Source of the DNA: a bacterium
GTDB taxonomy: Bacteria; CAIJMQ01; JAADFP01
Assembly: GCA_027021085.1 (NCBI GenBank)
Contig: JALUVB010000246.1
Coordinates: 1 to 22,414, forward strand
Length of the DNA: 22,414 bases
Reading direction: 5' to 3'
The notes beneath the pieces are model-generated. The model made no database searches. It was not told the DNA's origin and saw nothing but the letters and a program-made list of their open reading frames with translations. This document shows, in pieces, positions 13,704 to 20,987 of the stretch (the stretch's first letter is position 1; every line of letters starts with the position of its first letter). The position numbers and the translations under genes are program-made.

Positions 13704-14894
13704 ATGAAAGTTGTTCTTGCTTATTCAGGAGGACTGGATACCTCTGTTGCAGTCAAATGGATAAAGGAAAAATACCAGGCTGAAGTTATTACTTACACTG
13801 CTGACCTGGGGCAGGGCATAAATCTCCAGGAAGTAAAAGATAAAGCAGTGAAAACAGGAGCAGTAAAAGCCTATGTAGAAGATGCCAGAGAAGAATTTTT
13901 GCAGGAGTATGTGTTTCCTGCACTCAAAGCTGGTGCACTTTACCAGGGCAAATATCCCTTAGCAACTGCTCTCGGCAGACCTCTTATTGCCAAGAAGATG
14001 GTTGAGGTAGCGAAGAAAGAAAAAGCAGAAGCTGTAGCACACGGATGTACGGGAAAAGGAAATGACCAGGTAAGATTTGAATTAACTTTCATGGCTCTGT
14101 CTCCTGAACTCAAAGTCATTGCACCTGCCAGGGAATGGGAATTTCTTTCCCGGGAGGAGGAGATTGAGTATGCAAAGAGAAATAACATACCGGTGGAAAT
14201 CAGTAAAAAGACTCCTTACAGCATTGACCGGAATCTCTGGGGGATAAGTATAGAATGCGGAGCATTAGAGGATCCCTGGAAAGAGCCCCCGGAAGATGCT
14301 TACCAGATAACTTCCTCCCCGGAAAAAGCACCTGACTCTCCCCAATACCTGGAGATGGAATTTGAAAAAGGTATCCCAGTAAGCATAAATAACAGGAGAA
14401 TGCCTCCTGCAGAATTGGTTAATTACCTGAATGAGCAGGGAGCAAGGTATGGAATCGGCAGGATTGACATGGTAGAGGATAGGTTGGTGGGCATTAAATC
14501 CCGGGAGATATACGAAGCTCCTGCCGCAGTAATACTCCATTCTGTCAGGGAAGCACTGGAATCTCTCATCCTGGACAGGGAAAGCAGAAACTTCAAGAAT
14601 TTAATTTCCTCCAAGTACGCCGAACTGATTTATTACGGCTGGTGGTTCTCTACCCTGAGAAAGGCTCTGGATGCCTTCGTGGAAAAATTATCTGCTCACC
14701 TTACCGGCAAGGCAAAGGTGAAACTTGCGCCAGGACAGGTTAACGTGGTAGGAAGGACTTCTCCTCATTCTCTTTACAATGTAGGTTTAGCCACTTATTC
14801 TGAAGAAGATGTTTTTGAGCATTCTGCAGCAAAAGGGTTTATTACCCTCTGGGGATTACCTCTCAAGACAGAAAGCAAAGCCAAGAAATTTTAA
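13704..14894 (+). CDS. argG: Argininosuccinate synthase
   Basis: Condenses citrulline and aspartate with ATP to argininosuccinate, the penultimate step of arginine synthesis. With the start at 13704 the protein has 396 residues, normal for the family. The ATP pyrophosphatase P-loop AYSGGLDTS is at 6-14. Further family blocks are AHGCTGKGNDQVRFE (ATP and citrulline region), DRNLWGISIECG and ARYGIGRIDMVEDRLVG. I chose MKVVLAYSGG because AGGAGAG lies 6-7 bases upstream and matches family starts; an upstream ATG at 13665 would add 13 unrelated residues. It is the only arg gene on this strand here, and argH does not follow. Confidence 0.97.
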   Translation: MKVVLAYSGGLDTSVAVKWIKEKYQAEVITYTADLGQGINLQEVKDKAVKTGAVKAYVEDAREEFLQEYVFPALKAGALYQGKYPLATALGRPLIAKKMVEVAKKEKAEAVAHGCTGKGNDQVRFELTFMALSPELKVIAPAREWEFLSREEEIEYAKRNNIPVEISKKTPYSIDRNLWGISIECGALEDPWKEPPEDAYQITSSPEKAPDSPQYLEMEFEKGIPVSINNRRMPPAELVNYLNEQGARYGIGRIDMVEDRLVGIKSREIYEAPAAVILHSVREALESLILDRESRNFKNLISSKYAELIYYGWWFSTLRKALDAFVEKLSAHLTGKAKVKLAPGQVNVVGRTSPHSLYNVGLATYSEEDVFEHSAAKGFITLWGLPLKTESKAKKF

Positions 14895-15000
14895 GTTTCT
14901 CAGTTACAATGTCCCATGGGGAGAATTCCCTTAACCCGCATTTAGCGATTGCGCCATCCTGCCCCCCCGGGAATACACCGGAGAATCCCAAGATAAAGTT

Positions 15001-16428
15001 ATGAAGAAAACAGCATTCCCATTTCTTATTTTCCCCATTCTTCTCTTTTTGTCTTACCCACCAATAAATGCAGGATTTATAGGCTGGATAGCATTTATCC
15101 CTTTTTTCTGGGGATTGGAGAACAAGAGTAGCAAGGAAGCATTCTTTTATTCCTTGTTTTCAGGCTATGTCTTCTACTCTCTCCATCTATGGTGGCTGAC
15201 AAATATAACCCGGCTGGGGACAGTTGTCCTTATATTTTATCTTTCCCTCTACTTTGCTCTATTTGGCCTGTTGGTGAAAAAACTAACTTACTCATTACTT
15301 CTCCCCTCTTTCTGGATAGTGCTGGAGTGGATAAGGGCATATCTATTTACCGGGTTTCCCTGGTCTCCGCTGGCCAACACCCAGTTTCTCTATCCCTACT
15401 TCTTACGCATTCTGCCCTTTACTGGTTTTTACGGGTTGAGTTATATCCTCCTTCTATTTAACTTGCTTCTTTATCTCTATATAAGGAAAAAGGAGAAAAA
15501 ATACCTGGTAGTAGCCTTAACACTTCCCCTGGTTTTCCTCTTCTTAGGTTCTAACTCAGCAGAAAAAAAAGGAAGTATTTCTCTCGGAATAATAGGGGGA
15601 AATTTCTCTCAGGAAGAAAAATGGCAAAAGGATAGTAAAGAAAAGATTTTTTCCTACTACGCCTGCTCTGCTTACTCTTTGAAAGATGCAGATTTAATAA
15701 TACTGCCCGAGTCAGCTATTCCCACTATAATCAACCAGGATGAAAAAATGCTCCGTAGTATTACGAACCTGAGTAATCGTATCAAGGCACCGCTTCTTAT
15801 GGGAATTCTTTCCAAAGAAGAAGGACACCTTTACAATTCAGTTTTCTTAATAGATGGAGATGGGATAGAGAGCATGTACCGCAAGATTAAACTTGTCCCG
15901 TTCGGGGAATATCTCCCCTTAAAAAGATTCTTCCCTTTTCTGAAAAGAGTGGCAAAAGGAGTAGGTAATTTTTCTCCGGGGAAAGATTTCAACCTCTTCC
16001 AGGTTAAAAACACTAAATTTGCTACCCTGATTTGTTTTGAAAATATTTTCCCCCAATTTGCCAGAAAATTTTCCTCTCCGGGTTTCTGGGTGGTGATTAC
16101 AGATGACTCCTCTTTTAAAAGCAAAGCTGCGGCCTGGCAACATTTTTCTCACTCGGTAATGCGAGCAGCAGAATTTTCCAAACCATTGGTACAGGTTTCT
16201 AATATGGGAGTCAGCGGAGGAGTTAATGCAAAGGGGAAAATAATTTCCCTATTAAAAGAAACAGGCGGGCAAAAAATCACCATTGCCCCCAGTTACAGGA
16301 AAACACTTTATGCCCGTTTCGGCGACTGGTTTGTCTTTCTTCAGGTATTCATTATTTTCCTGGTATTTAGCCTGCATCTACACAGAGGCAGACGCCGGCA
16401 AAGCGGGGTTCAGAGGCAGAATTCCTGA
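15001..16428 (+). CDS. lnt: Apolipoprotein N-acyltransferase
   Basis: Adds the third acyl chain to the N-terminal Cys of lipoproteins at the periplasmic face of the inner membrane, a step typical of diderm bacteria. The 475-residue protein has about six or seven N-terminal membrane segments (to about 182), a nitrilase-fold domain and a C-terminal membrane helix (about 440-460, VFLQVFIIFLVFSLHL). The catalytic triad is visible: Glu237 (LPESAIPT), Lys297 (KIKLVPFGEYLP) and Cys345 (LICFENIFP). The usual NDAWF-type motif is TDDSSF here. The ribosome binding site before the ATG is weak. It lies 106 bp after argG with no obvious terminator between, so read-through from argG is possible. Confidence 0.95.
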   Translation: MKKTAFPFLIFPILLFLSYPPINAGFIGWIAFIPFFWGLENKSSKEAFFYSLFSGYVFYSLHLWWLTNITRLGTVVLIFYLSLYFALFGLLVKKLTYSLLLPSFWIVLEWIRAYLFTGFPWSPLANTQFLYPYFLRILPFTGFYGLSYILLLFNLLLYLYIRKKEKKYLVVALTLPLVFLFLGSNSAEKKGSISLGIIGGNFSQEEKWQKDSKEKIFSYYACSAYSLKDADLIILPESAIPTIINQDEKMLRSITNLSNRIKAPLLMGILSKEEGHLYNSVFLIDGDGIESMYRKIKLVPFGEYLPLKRFFPFLKRVAKGVGNFSPGKDFNLFQVKNTKFATLICFENIFPQFARKFSSPGFWVVITDDSSFKSKAAAWQHFSHSVMRAAEFSKPLVQVSNMGVSGGVNAKGKIISLLKETGGQKITIAPSYRKTLYARFGDWFVFLQVFIIFLVFSLHLHRGRRRQSGVQRQNS

Positions 16429-16464
16429 GTGAAGCGCCAATTGCAGCCGGGGACATTTTTGCCT

Positions 16465-16481
16465 CGGGACGGTCAGTCCCG
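16465..16481. terminator. Hairpin between convergent lnt and TPR genes (possible terminator)
   Basis: A 6-bp stem CGGGAC / GTCCCG with a 5-base loop overlaps the stop codon of the TPR gene and sits 37 bp after lnt. It lacks a strong T-run on either side, so it is only a weak bidirectional terminator candidate. Confidence 0.3.
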
Positions 16482-16868
16482 GTTGAGTTCTTTTAGTGTC
16501 TTAATTTTGTTCTTTGCCTGGGGAACGAGATAATGCCTGGGGTCTTTCCGGATAAATCCTTCATACGCACGTATTGCTTCTCTGTACTTTTTCTGTCTCT
16601 CGTAACATACCCCTATCCTGAATCTGGCAATAGGTGCAATAACATGCTCGGGGTCCTTTCTTAAAGCTTTTTTATAAATTTCCAATGCCCTATCAAATTG
16701 CAAAACACGGTAAGCATGATTGCCCAGCTGGTAGTAAGCCGTGGCTGCCCAGGGCTTATCCTGATACCGGTCTATAACACCTTCTGCCCAGTCTATGGAA
16801 GAAGGGATAAGTGAAACAATAAAAAGTACCACACCCAGGAAAATTATCAACTTGAACAATCTAATCAT
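16473..16868 (-). CDS. Membrane-anchored TPR protein
   Basis: A 131-residue protein with one N-terminal hydrophobic segment (about 4-22, KLIIFLGVVLFIVSLI), which is a signal anchor. Two to three tetratricopeptide repeats follow: AATAYYQLGNHAYRVLQFDR, ALEIYKKALRKDPEHVIA, then ARFRIGVCYERQKKYREAIR. TPR arrays mediate protein contacts and the partner is unknown; the domain would face the periplasm if the anchor is a standard N-in signal. The start ATG directly abuts the corA stop codon (no gap), implying co-translation with corA and perhaps related function. Confidence 0.85.
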   Translation of the reverse strand: MIRLFKLIIFLGVVLFIVSLIPSSIDWAEGVIDRYQDKPWAATAYYQLGNHAYRVLQFDRALEIYKKALRKDPEHVIAPIARFRIGVCYERQKKYREAIRAYEGFIRKDPRHYLVPQAKNKIKTLKELNRD

Positions 16869-17846
16869 TTAAAACCATTTTCTCCTTATAAACGCAACAA
16901 TACCTGCGAAGGAAAGCGCAAAGGAAATTACCATGGTGATAAGAAAAGCATGGGGAGACTCCTGGAACGGTAATTTTATATTCATGCCATAAATACTGGC
17001 TACCAGGGTAGGAAGCATGAGAATTATGGTGATAGAAGTCAGGAATTTCATCACTATATTGAGGTTATTAGAGATAACAGAAGCAAAAGCATCCATCATA
17101 CTGCTTAAAATGTTTGAGTATATGTTAGCCATATCTATTGCCTGCCTGTTCTCAATTATTACATCTTCCAGGAGTTCCTTGTCTTCTTCGTACATAGGCA
17201 GTATATTCATTCTCTGCAACCTTTCCATCATTATTTCGTTTCCTCTCAGGGAAGTGGTGAAGTAGACCAATCCCTTTTCCAGGTTGAGCAATTTGATAAG
17301 TTCTTCGTTTCTTAATGATTTGTGCAGTTCGGTTTCTACCGAGCTCGTCCTGCGGTTAATTACTTTAAGGTGGTTAAGATAGGCTAATGCGGTAAAACGG
17401 AACATTTGCAGTACAAACCTGCTTCTCTTCTGGGTGAAAAAGCCCCTTACCTGCTTTCGCAAAAAGTAGGAAGCAACTTCATTTTCCTGGTTGGAAATAG
17501 TAACAATGACTTCATCTTTTATGATAATACCTAGGGGAAGGGTAGTATATTGCACCTCTTCATTCGCTTCTTCGTAAATGGGTATGCGAAGGATGATAAG
17601 TGTACAGCCGTCCTCCGTATCAATACGTGACCTTTCGTCAACATCCAGGGGATAGGTGAGAAATTCCACGGGAACATCTAATTTGCGGCTGATATCCTCC
17701 AATTCCTCGCTCTTCGGCTGTACTATATTTATCCAGCAGCCCTTTTCAATTTCTTCTATTTCCTGTAATTTCTCCTGTTGGGTAATATAAATATTAATCA
17801 TAAAATGCTCCGAATCTGGCAAGAGATATCTCTTAAAGAATACCAT
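16869..17846 (-). CDS. corA: CorA-family divalent cation (Mg2+/Co2+) transporter
   Basis: A pentameric inner-membrane channel, most often for Mg2+. The 325 residues show the cytoplasmic N-terminal domain, long stalk helices (about 165-265) and two C-terminal membrane helices (about 266-286 and 299-319). The signature YGMN is at 286-289, with selectivity residues GMN. The periplasmic loop is KLPFQESPHAF. The start is ambiguous: the ATG at 17846 has GGGAG 5 bases upstream, while MINIYITQQEK at 17801 has GGAG 8 bases upstream and better matches typical family N-termini. It is followed without gap by the TPR gene. Ion specificity (Mg2+, Co2+ or Zn2+ efflux as in ZntB) is not certain. Confidence 0.92.
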   Translation of the reverse strand: MVFFKRYLLPDSEHFMINIYITQQEKLQEIEEIEKGCWINIVQPKSEELEDISRKLDVPVEFLTYPLDVDERSRIDTEDGCTLIILRIPIYEEANEEVQYTTLPLGIIIKDEVIVTISNQENEVASYFLRKQVRGFFTQKRSRFVLQMFRFTALAYLNHLKVINRRTSSVETELHKSLRNEELIKLLNLEKGLVYFTTSLRGNEIMMERLQRMNILPMYEEDKELLEDVIIENRQAIDMANIYSNILSSMMDAFASVISNNLNIVMKFLTSITIILMLPTLVASIYGMNIKLPFQESPHAFLITMVISFALSFAGIVAFIRRKWF

Positions 17847-17881
17847 ACTCTCCCTTGCTTTTACAAATGCACGGGCAGTTT

Positions 17882-17910
17882 ATAATATAAAATAGCGGAT
17901 AGCAAGGGAA
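17882..17910 (-). promoter_or_regulatory. Weak promoter candidate for corA-TPR
   Basis: On the minus strand TTCCCT (17905-17910), a 17-base spacer and TATTAT (17882-17887) lie in an AT-rich patch upstream of corA. The -35 box is poor. Confidence 0.25.
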
Positions 17911-17921
17911 GCAGGAAAGAC

Positions 17922-17976
17922 TTTAGACCATAGATTTAGACTATAGACTGTAGACTTTGGACCATAGACTATAGAC
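17922..17976. repeat. Heptamer array, NNTAGAC type (about 8 units)
   Basis: Units TTTAGAC, CATAGAT, then after a 1-base slip TTAGAC, TATAGAC, TGTAGAC, TTTGGAC, CATAGAC, TATAGAC. It lies between the corA promoter region and the SIMPL gene and is the longest array of this type in the window. Confidence 0.8.
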
Positions 17977-17982
17977 AAAGAG

Positions 17983-18035
17983 ATAGTGAACAGTGAACAG
18001 TAAGTAGTGAATGTTGAGAAAGTAGTGGGTAGTGA
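17983..18035. repeat. Heptamer array, AGTRA type
   Basis: ATAGTGA, ACAGTGA, ACAGTAA, GTAGTGA, ATGTTGA and further degenerate AGTAGTGGG-type units follow the TAGAC heptads, as in the blocks near 69 and 19207. Confidence 0.7.
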
Positions 18036-18085
18036 GGGAATAAGCAGAACTCACGACGCATGTCAGGACTTGCAACTTTTCTGAA

Positions 18086-18814
18086 TTATTTCACAAAATA
18101 TTTTATTTCTACCACACTTTTTATTTCTTTTTCAATGCTGGTTGTATCATTTATTCCATAGCCGGAAATATCTGTGGAATGCACGGGAGTTATTTGGAAT
18201 ATGCCTACTCTAACTGACGCTATTGGCCCCAATCTGAACCTCCCCTTCTTTGCTATGGTTTCAGCACGTTCCTTGGCATTAGCCGTGGCCTTGCCAATCA
18301 TTTCTACTTTCAAATCATCAAGTTTAGTATAAATATATTCAGGGGGAGCAACGAACATCTTTACCCCCTCATTCATAACTCCGGCTATTTCAATGGATAA
18401 TTTTTCTATTTTATTTACATTTTTGCTCTCGATTTCAATATTCTGAGTTAACCTGTAACCGGAAAGTTTTTCCGTCTTATAGCCTCTTTCATTTCTCTTG
18501 TAAATCTCTTTTATTTGTACAGGGTATAATTTTATTCTTTCTTGCGAAAATCCGAGCTTCTCAAGGAAATCCTCCACTTTTCCCCTATCATCAATAAGCT
18601 TTTCATAACATGCTTTCAGGTCCTTGTTTTCCTGAACCAGGGTTGCTTTAAATACAGCAAGATCAGAGGTTATCTTTTGCCTGGCAAAGCCTTTCACGGT
18701 TACGAATCCCTTATTCTTGATAGCCACAGCCGTATTGGAAATTATGTTTGCTACCAGGATAAAAGATGCACCCAAAATAATCACCACCAGAATCGGAACA
18801 ACTACCTTTCTCAT
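18086..18814 (-). CDS. SIMPL domain (DUF541) protein
   Basis: A 242-residue protein with an N-terminal membrane or signal segment (about 4-27, VVVPILVVIILGASFILVAN) followed by a SIMPL domain. Its features are VTVKGFARQKITSDLAVFKATL, then YKTEKLSGYRLTQNIEIES, then ATANAKERAETIAKKGRFRLGPI and a closing VVEIKYFV strand. SIMPL proteins are periplasmic or surface proteins, of which E. coli YggE is a member; the molecular role is poorly defined. The start has AAGGAGGGAAG just upstream of the ATG, a strong site. The gene stands alone, flanked by heptad repeat blocks, with a possible promoter (TTATCA, 17 bases, TATATA) near 18965-18995 on the minus strand. Confidence 0.92.
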   Translation of the reverse strand: MRKVVVPILVVIILGASFILVANIISNTAVAIKNKGFVTVKGFARQKITSDLAVFKATLVQENKDLKACYEKLIDDRGKVEDFLEKLGFSQERIKLYPVQIKEIYKRNERGYKTEKLSGYRLTQNIEIESKNVNKIEKLSIEIAGVMNEGVKMFVAPPEYIYTKLDDLKVEMIGKATANAKERAETIAKKGRFRLGPIASVRVGIFQITPVHSTDISGYGINDTTSIEKEIKSVVEIKYFVK

Positions 18815-19040
18815 CTTCCCTCCTTGAATACTTATTTATTGCGAGGAGACTTAGTTTCAGTTTACCCGGAGGTGCAGCACGCCCCGGAGATAAATACGGA
18901 AGATTGTTACTCTCTTCCCGGAGAAGGCTAAAATGAATAAGATTCTCCTCCTTACAAATAATTCCTACTTCTATATAGTAGCATAAAACTTGGCTGATAA
19001 TATCCTGAAATTCTACCGGGACATCTCAAGAGTAGCCAGC

Positions 19041-19082
19041 AGTAGTAAACAGTAAATAGTGAGGAAGCAGTAAGTTAGTATC
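19041..19082. repeat. Heptamer array, AGTRA type
   Basis: AGTAGTA, AACAGTA, AATAGTG, AGGAAGC, AGTAAGT, TAGTATC in 7-bp phase, with decay in the middle. It precedes the REP hairpin at 19137. Confidence 0.6.
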
Positions 19083-19136
19083 CTGGTTTCTTGGTTTTAG
19101 AAATAAGAGCTTGTTCCAATGCCCAGCCTGTATGTC

Positions 19137-19156
19137 ATGCCTGCGGAAGCAGGTAT
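19137..19156. repeat. REP-like hairpin, GGAA-loop variant, second copy
   Basis: ATGCCTGC GGAA GCAGGTAT: the same as 7-26 except for one change that turns a G-C pair into G-U on the strand shown. It is followed by the same CCAGGAT and TTTAGAC heptads as the first copy. Confidence 0.8.
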
Positions 19157-19163
19157 CCAGGAT

Positions 19164-19191
19164 TTTAGACCTTAGACCATAGACTTTAGAC
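19164..19191. repeat. Heptamer array, NNTAGAC type (4 units)
   Basis: TTTAGAC, CTTAGAC, CATAGAC, TTTAGAC. It is a close copy of 34-61, with the unit number conserved and the first two bases of the units varying. Confidence 0.8.
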
Positions 19192-19206
19192 TGGGGAAGC
19201 AGTAAA

Positions 19207-19248
19207 TAGTGAACAGTAGTGAGTAGCGGGTAGTGAGTAGCGAGGGGA
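19207..19248. repeat. Heptamer array, AGTRA type (6 units)
   Basis: ATAGTGA, ACAGTAG, TGAGTAG, CGGGTAG, TGAGTAG, CGAGGGG in phase. It runs directly into the next REP hairpin. Confidence 0.75.
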
Positions 19249-19251
19249 TGG

Positions 19252-19271
19252 ATTCCCGCTTTCGCGGGAAT
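19252..19271. repeat. REP-like hairpin, GAAA-loop variant
   Basis: An 8-bp stem ATTCCCGC / GCGGGAAT around TTTC (GAAA on the minus strand), flanked by TGACA/GGAT. It is the widespread TGTCATTCCCGCGAAAGCGG-type palindrome. Its stem differs from the 7-26 hairpin by two compensating base-pair changes. Confidence 0.8.
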
Positions 19272-19372
19272 GACAAAAGAGAAGCAGGGAGGATTACCGA
19301 ATAACATCCCGATGCAATATCGGTAAGCCGGTTGCCAGGAGTAAGGGATTTCCCGCAGAGAAATTAAATATA

Positions 19373-19401
19373 TTGACCAATTTCTTGTTTTGCCGTAGAA
19401 T
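19373..19401 (+). promoter_or_regulatory. Sigma70-type promoter of carA
   Basis: TTGACC (19373-19378), a 17-base spacer and TAGAAT (19396-19401): five of six matches in both boxes. Only 9 bases (GCCTGGGAG) separate the -10 box from the carA ATG, so the message would start about 2-4 bases before the start codon. Confidence 0.7.
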
Positions 19402-19410
19402 GCCTGGGAG

Positions 19411-20523
19411 ATGTCAAAAGCTTTCCTGGTCCTGGAGGATGGGTTCTGTCTGGAGGGGAAGCATTTCGGGGCAGAGGGGGAAAACTTCGGGGAAATAGTT
19501 TTCAATACTTCCCTAACCGGTTACCAGGAAGTTCTTACCGATCCTTCCTACAAAGGGCAAATCGTTACTATGACCAACCCTCTCATCGGGAATTACGGAG
19601 TAAACTCGCAGGATGTGGAATCAAAAAAAGTCTGGGTGGAGGGGTTTGTTATCAGAGAAAAGTCAAGAATTTTTTCCAGCTGGCGGGCAGAAAAAGGGCT
19701 GGAGGAATATCTTCAGGAATACGGAGTTATCGGAATAGAAGGCATAGATACCAGAGCGTTAACCAGGCACATCAGGTTGCAGGGAGCAATGAAGGGGTGC
19801 ATTTCCAGCCTGGACGGTGATATCAAAAGACTGGTTAAAAAGGTAAAAGAATTCCCTTCCATCGTTGGGGTTGACCTGGTTAAGGAAGTTACCTGCAGGG
19901 AACACTACGCGTGGAATGAGCCTTTGAAAGACGAGCAGGGAAATCCAATAATCCTGGGAGATAAAACCGGTAAAAAGGTAGTAATAATTGATTGCGGTGT
20001 TAAATACAACATCCTGAGAATTTTGAGAAGTTTTGCCTGTGAAGTTATAGTAGTACCTGCTTCCTGCTCTGCGGAGGAAATTCTCGCCTTTAACCCTTCC
20101 GGAGTGCTCATTTCTAACGGTCCGGGAGATCCTTCGGCAGTGCCCTATATTGTAGAAACAGTAAGGAAACTTATTTCTAATCTTCCTCTCTTCGGTATTT
20201 GTTTTGGGCATCAGATACTGGGACAGGCACTGGGTGGAACTACATTTAAATTAAAGTTCGGGCATCACGGCGGTAATCATCCGGTAATGGATTTGAAAAG
20301 CAGGAAAGTAGAGATTACCACACAAAACCATGGTTTTTGTGTTGATATAGGGAGTTTGCCAGAAGAAGAGGTCGAACTTACCCATGTAAATTTAAATGAC
20401 CGTACTCTGGAGGGCATTCGACACAAAAAATACCCTCTTTTTTCCATTCAGTATCATCCCGAGGCAGGACCTGGGCCTCATGACTCCAGGTATCTTTTCC
20501 AGAGATTTATTGACATGATATAG
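19411..20523 (+). CDS. carA: Carbamoyl-phosphate synthase small (glutaminase) subunit
   Basis: Hydrolyses glutamine and passes ammonia to CarB for carbamoyl phosphate, the shared precursor of arginine and pyrimidines. The 370-residue length is typical. The N-terminal small-subunit domain has TSLTGYQEVLTDPSYKGQIV and NYGVN. The class I amidotransferase domain has the triad Cys264 (FGICFGHQ), His349 and Glu351 (QYHPEA), with the oxyanion motif ISNGPGDPS near 235-242. The ATG is well fixed by homology to the N-terminus (MSKAFLVLEDG). It is preceded at 9 bases by a strong -10 box. The stop is followed by AGGAGG for the cupin gene, so the two are one transcript. Confidence 0.97.
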   Translation: MSKAFLVLEDGFCLEGKHFGAEGENFGEIVFNTSLTGYQEVLTDPSYKGQIVTMTNPLIGNYGVNSQDVESKKVWVEGFVIREKSRIFSSWRAEKGLEEYLQEYGVIGIEGIDTRALTRHIRLQGAMKGCISSLDGDIKRLVKKVKEFPSIVGVDLVKEVTCREHYAWNEPLKDEQGNPIILGDKTGKKVVIIDCGVKYNILRILRSFACEVIVVPASCSAEEILAFNPSGVLISNGPGDPSAVPYIVETVRKLISNLPLFGICFGHQILGQALGGTTFKLKFGHHGGNHPVMDLKSRKVEITTQNHGFCVDIGSLPEEEVELTHVNLNDRTLEGIRHKKYPLFSIQYHPEAGPGPHDSRYLFQRFIDMI

Positions 20524-20533
20524 GAGGTTTAAA

Positions 20534-20935
20534 ATGGTAGAGTTAAAAAAACCCCTTATGGTAGACAGGACTCAGATTGGCATGACAGAGTACTGGATTG
20601 TAAATATACCCCAGTACTGCGGGAAGATTCTTTATCTTAAAAAAGGTTATACCTGCCCGCTGCATTACCACAAGGATAAACACGAGACATTTTTCATCTG
20701 GAAGGGAAAGGTGGAAATGGAAGTGGACGGGGAAAAAGTGCTGATGAAACCGGGAGATGTGTTAGTGATGGAACAGGGAAAAAAGCATAAATTTACTGCC
20801 CTGGAAGAAGACGCCGTAATCTTTGAGTTCTCCGGAGAGCACAAAGAGGAAGATTCCTACTTTTTACAGGAAGGCGATAAAGAAAAGGCACTAAAAAATG
20901 TGGTAATAAAAGAAGATTATCCCTGGACATTTTAA
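20534..20935 (+). CDS. Small cupin-domain protein
   Basis: A 133-residue single-domain cupin. The two cupin motifs are visible. The first is HYHKDKHETFFIWKGKVEME, with metal ligands His44 and His46 and Glu51 or His50. The second is PGDVLVMEQGKKHKF, with His85 as the last ligand. The outline resembles small cupins related to sugar isomerases (phosphomannose or D-lyxose isomerase-like), but the reaction cannot be named. AGGAGG overlaps the carA stop, giving tight coupling; carB follows after 52 bp. It is unusual for this position, and a role in carbamoyl-phosphate or sugar metabolism is only inferred from context. Confidence 0.85.
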   Translation: MVELKKPLMVDRTQIGMTEYWIVNIPQYCGKILYLKKGYTCPLHYHKDKHETFFIWKGKVEMEVDGEKVLMKPGDVLVMEQGKKHKFTALEEDAVIFEFSGEHKEEDSYFLQEGDKEKALKNVVIKEDYPWTF

Positions 20936-20987
20936 AGAAGATTGCAGTTGATTCACATTTTAAATTCAAGGTTTTGCAAGTAAGATT

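Larger units (their letters stand above)
18815..19410. other. Intergenic region between SIMPL gene and carA
   Basis: About 600 bp without a supported gene. From left to right it holds the SIMPL gene leader, a 17-codon open frame with a plausible ribosome binding site (18933-18986, +), heptad arrays and two REP hairpins (19041-19271), and the carA promoter. The long minus-strand open frame here is a translation of the repeats. Confidence 0.7.

Noticed and set aside
14895-15000. Terminator after argG
   Set aside because: Only a 4-bp GGGA/TCCC stem without a T-run was seen, which is too weak to call.
19026-19505. 159-residue minus-strand open frame containing VIPAKAGIH- and RRHDIQAG-like segments
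   Set aside because: These peptides are translations of REP palindromes and heptad arrays, and the frame overlaps the start of carA.
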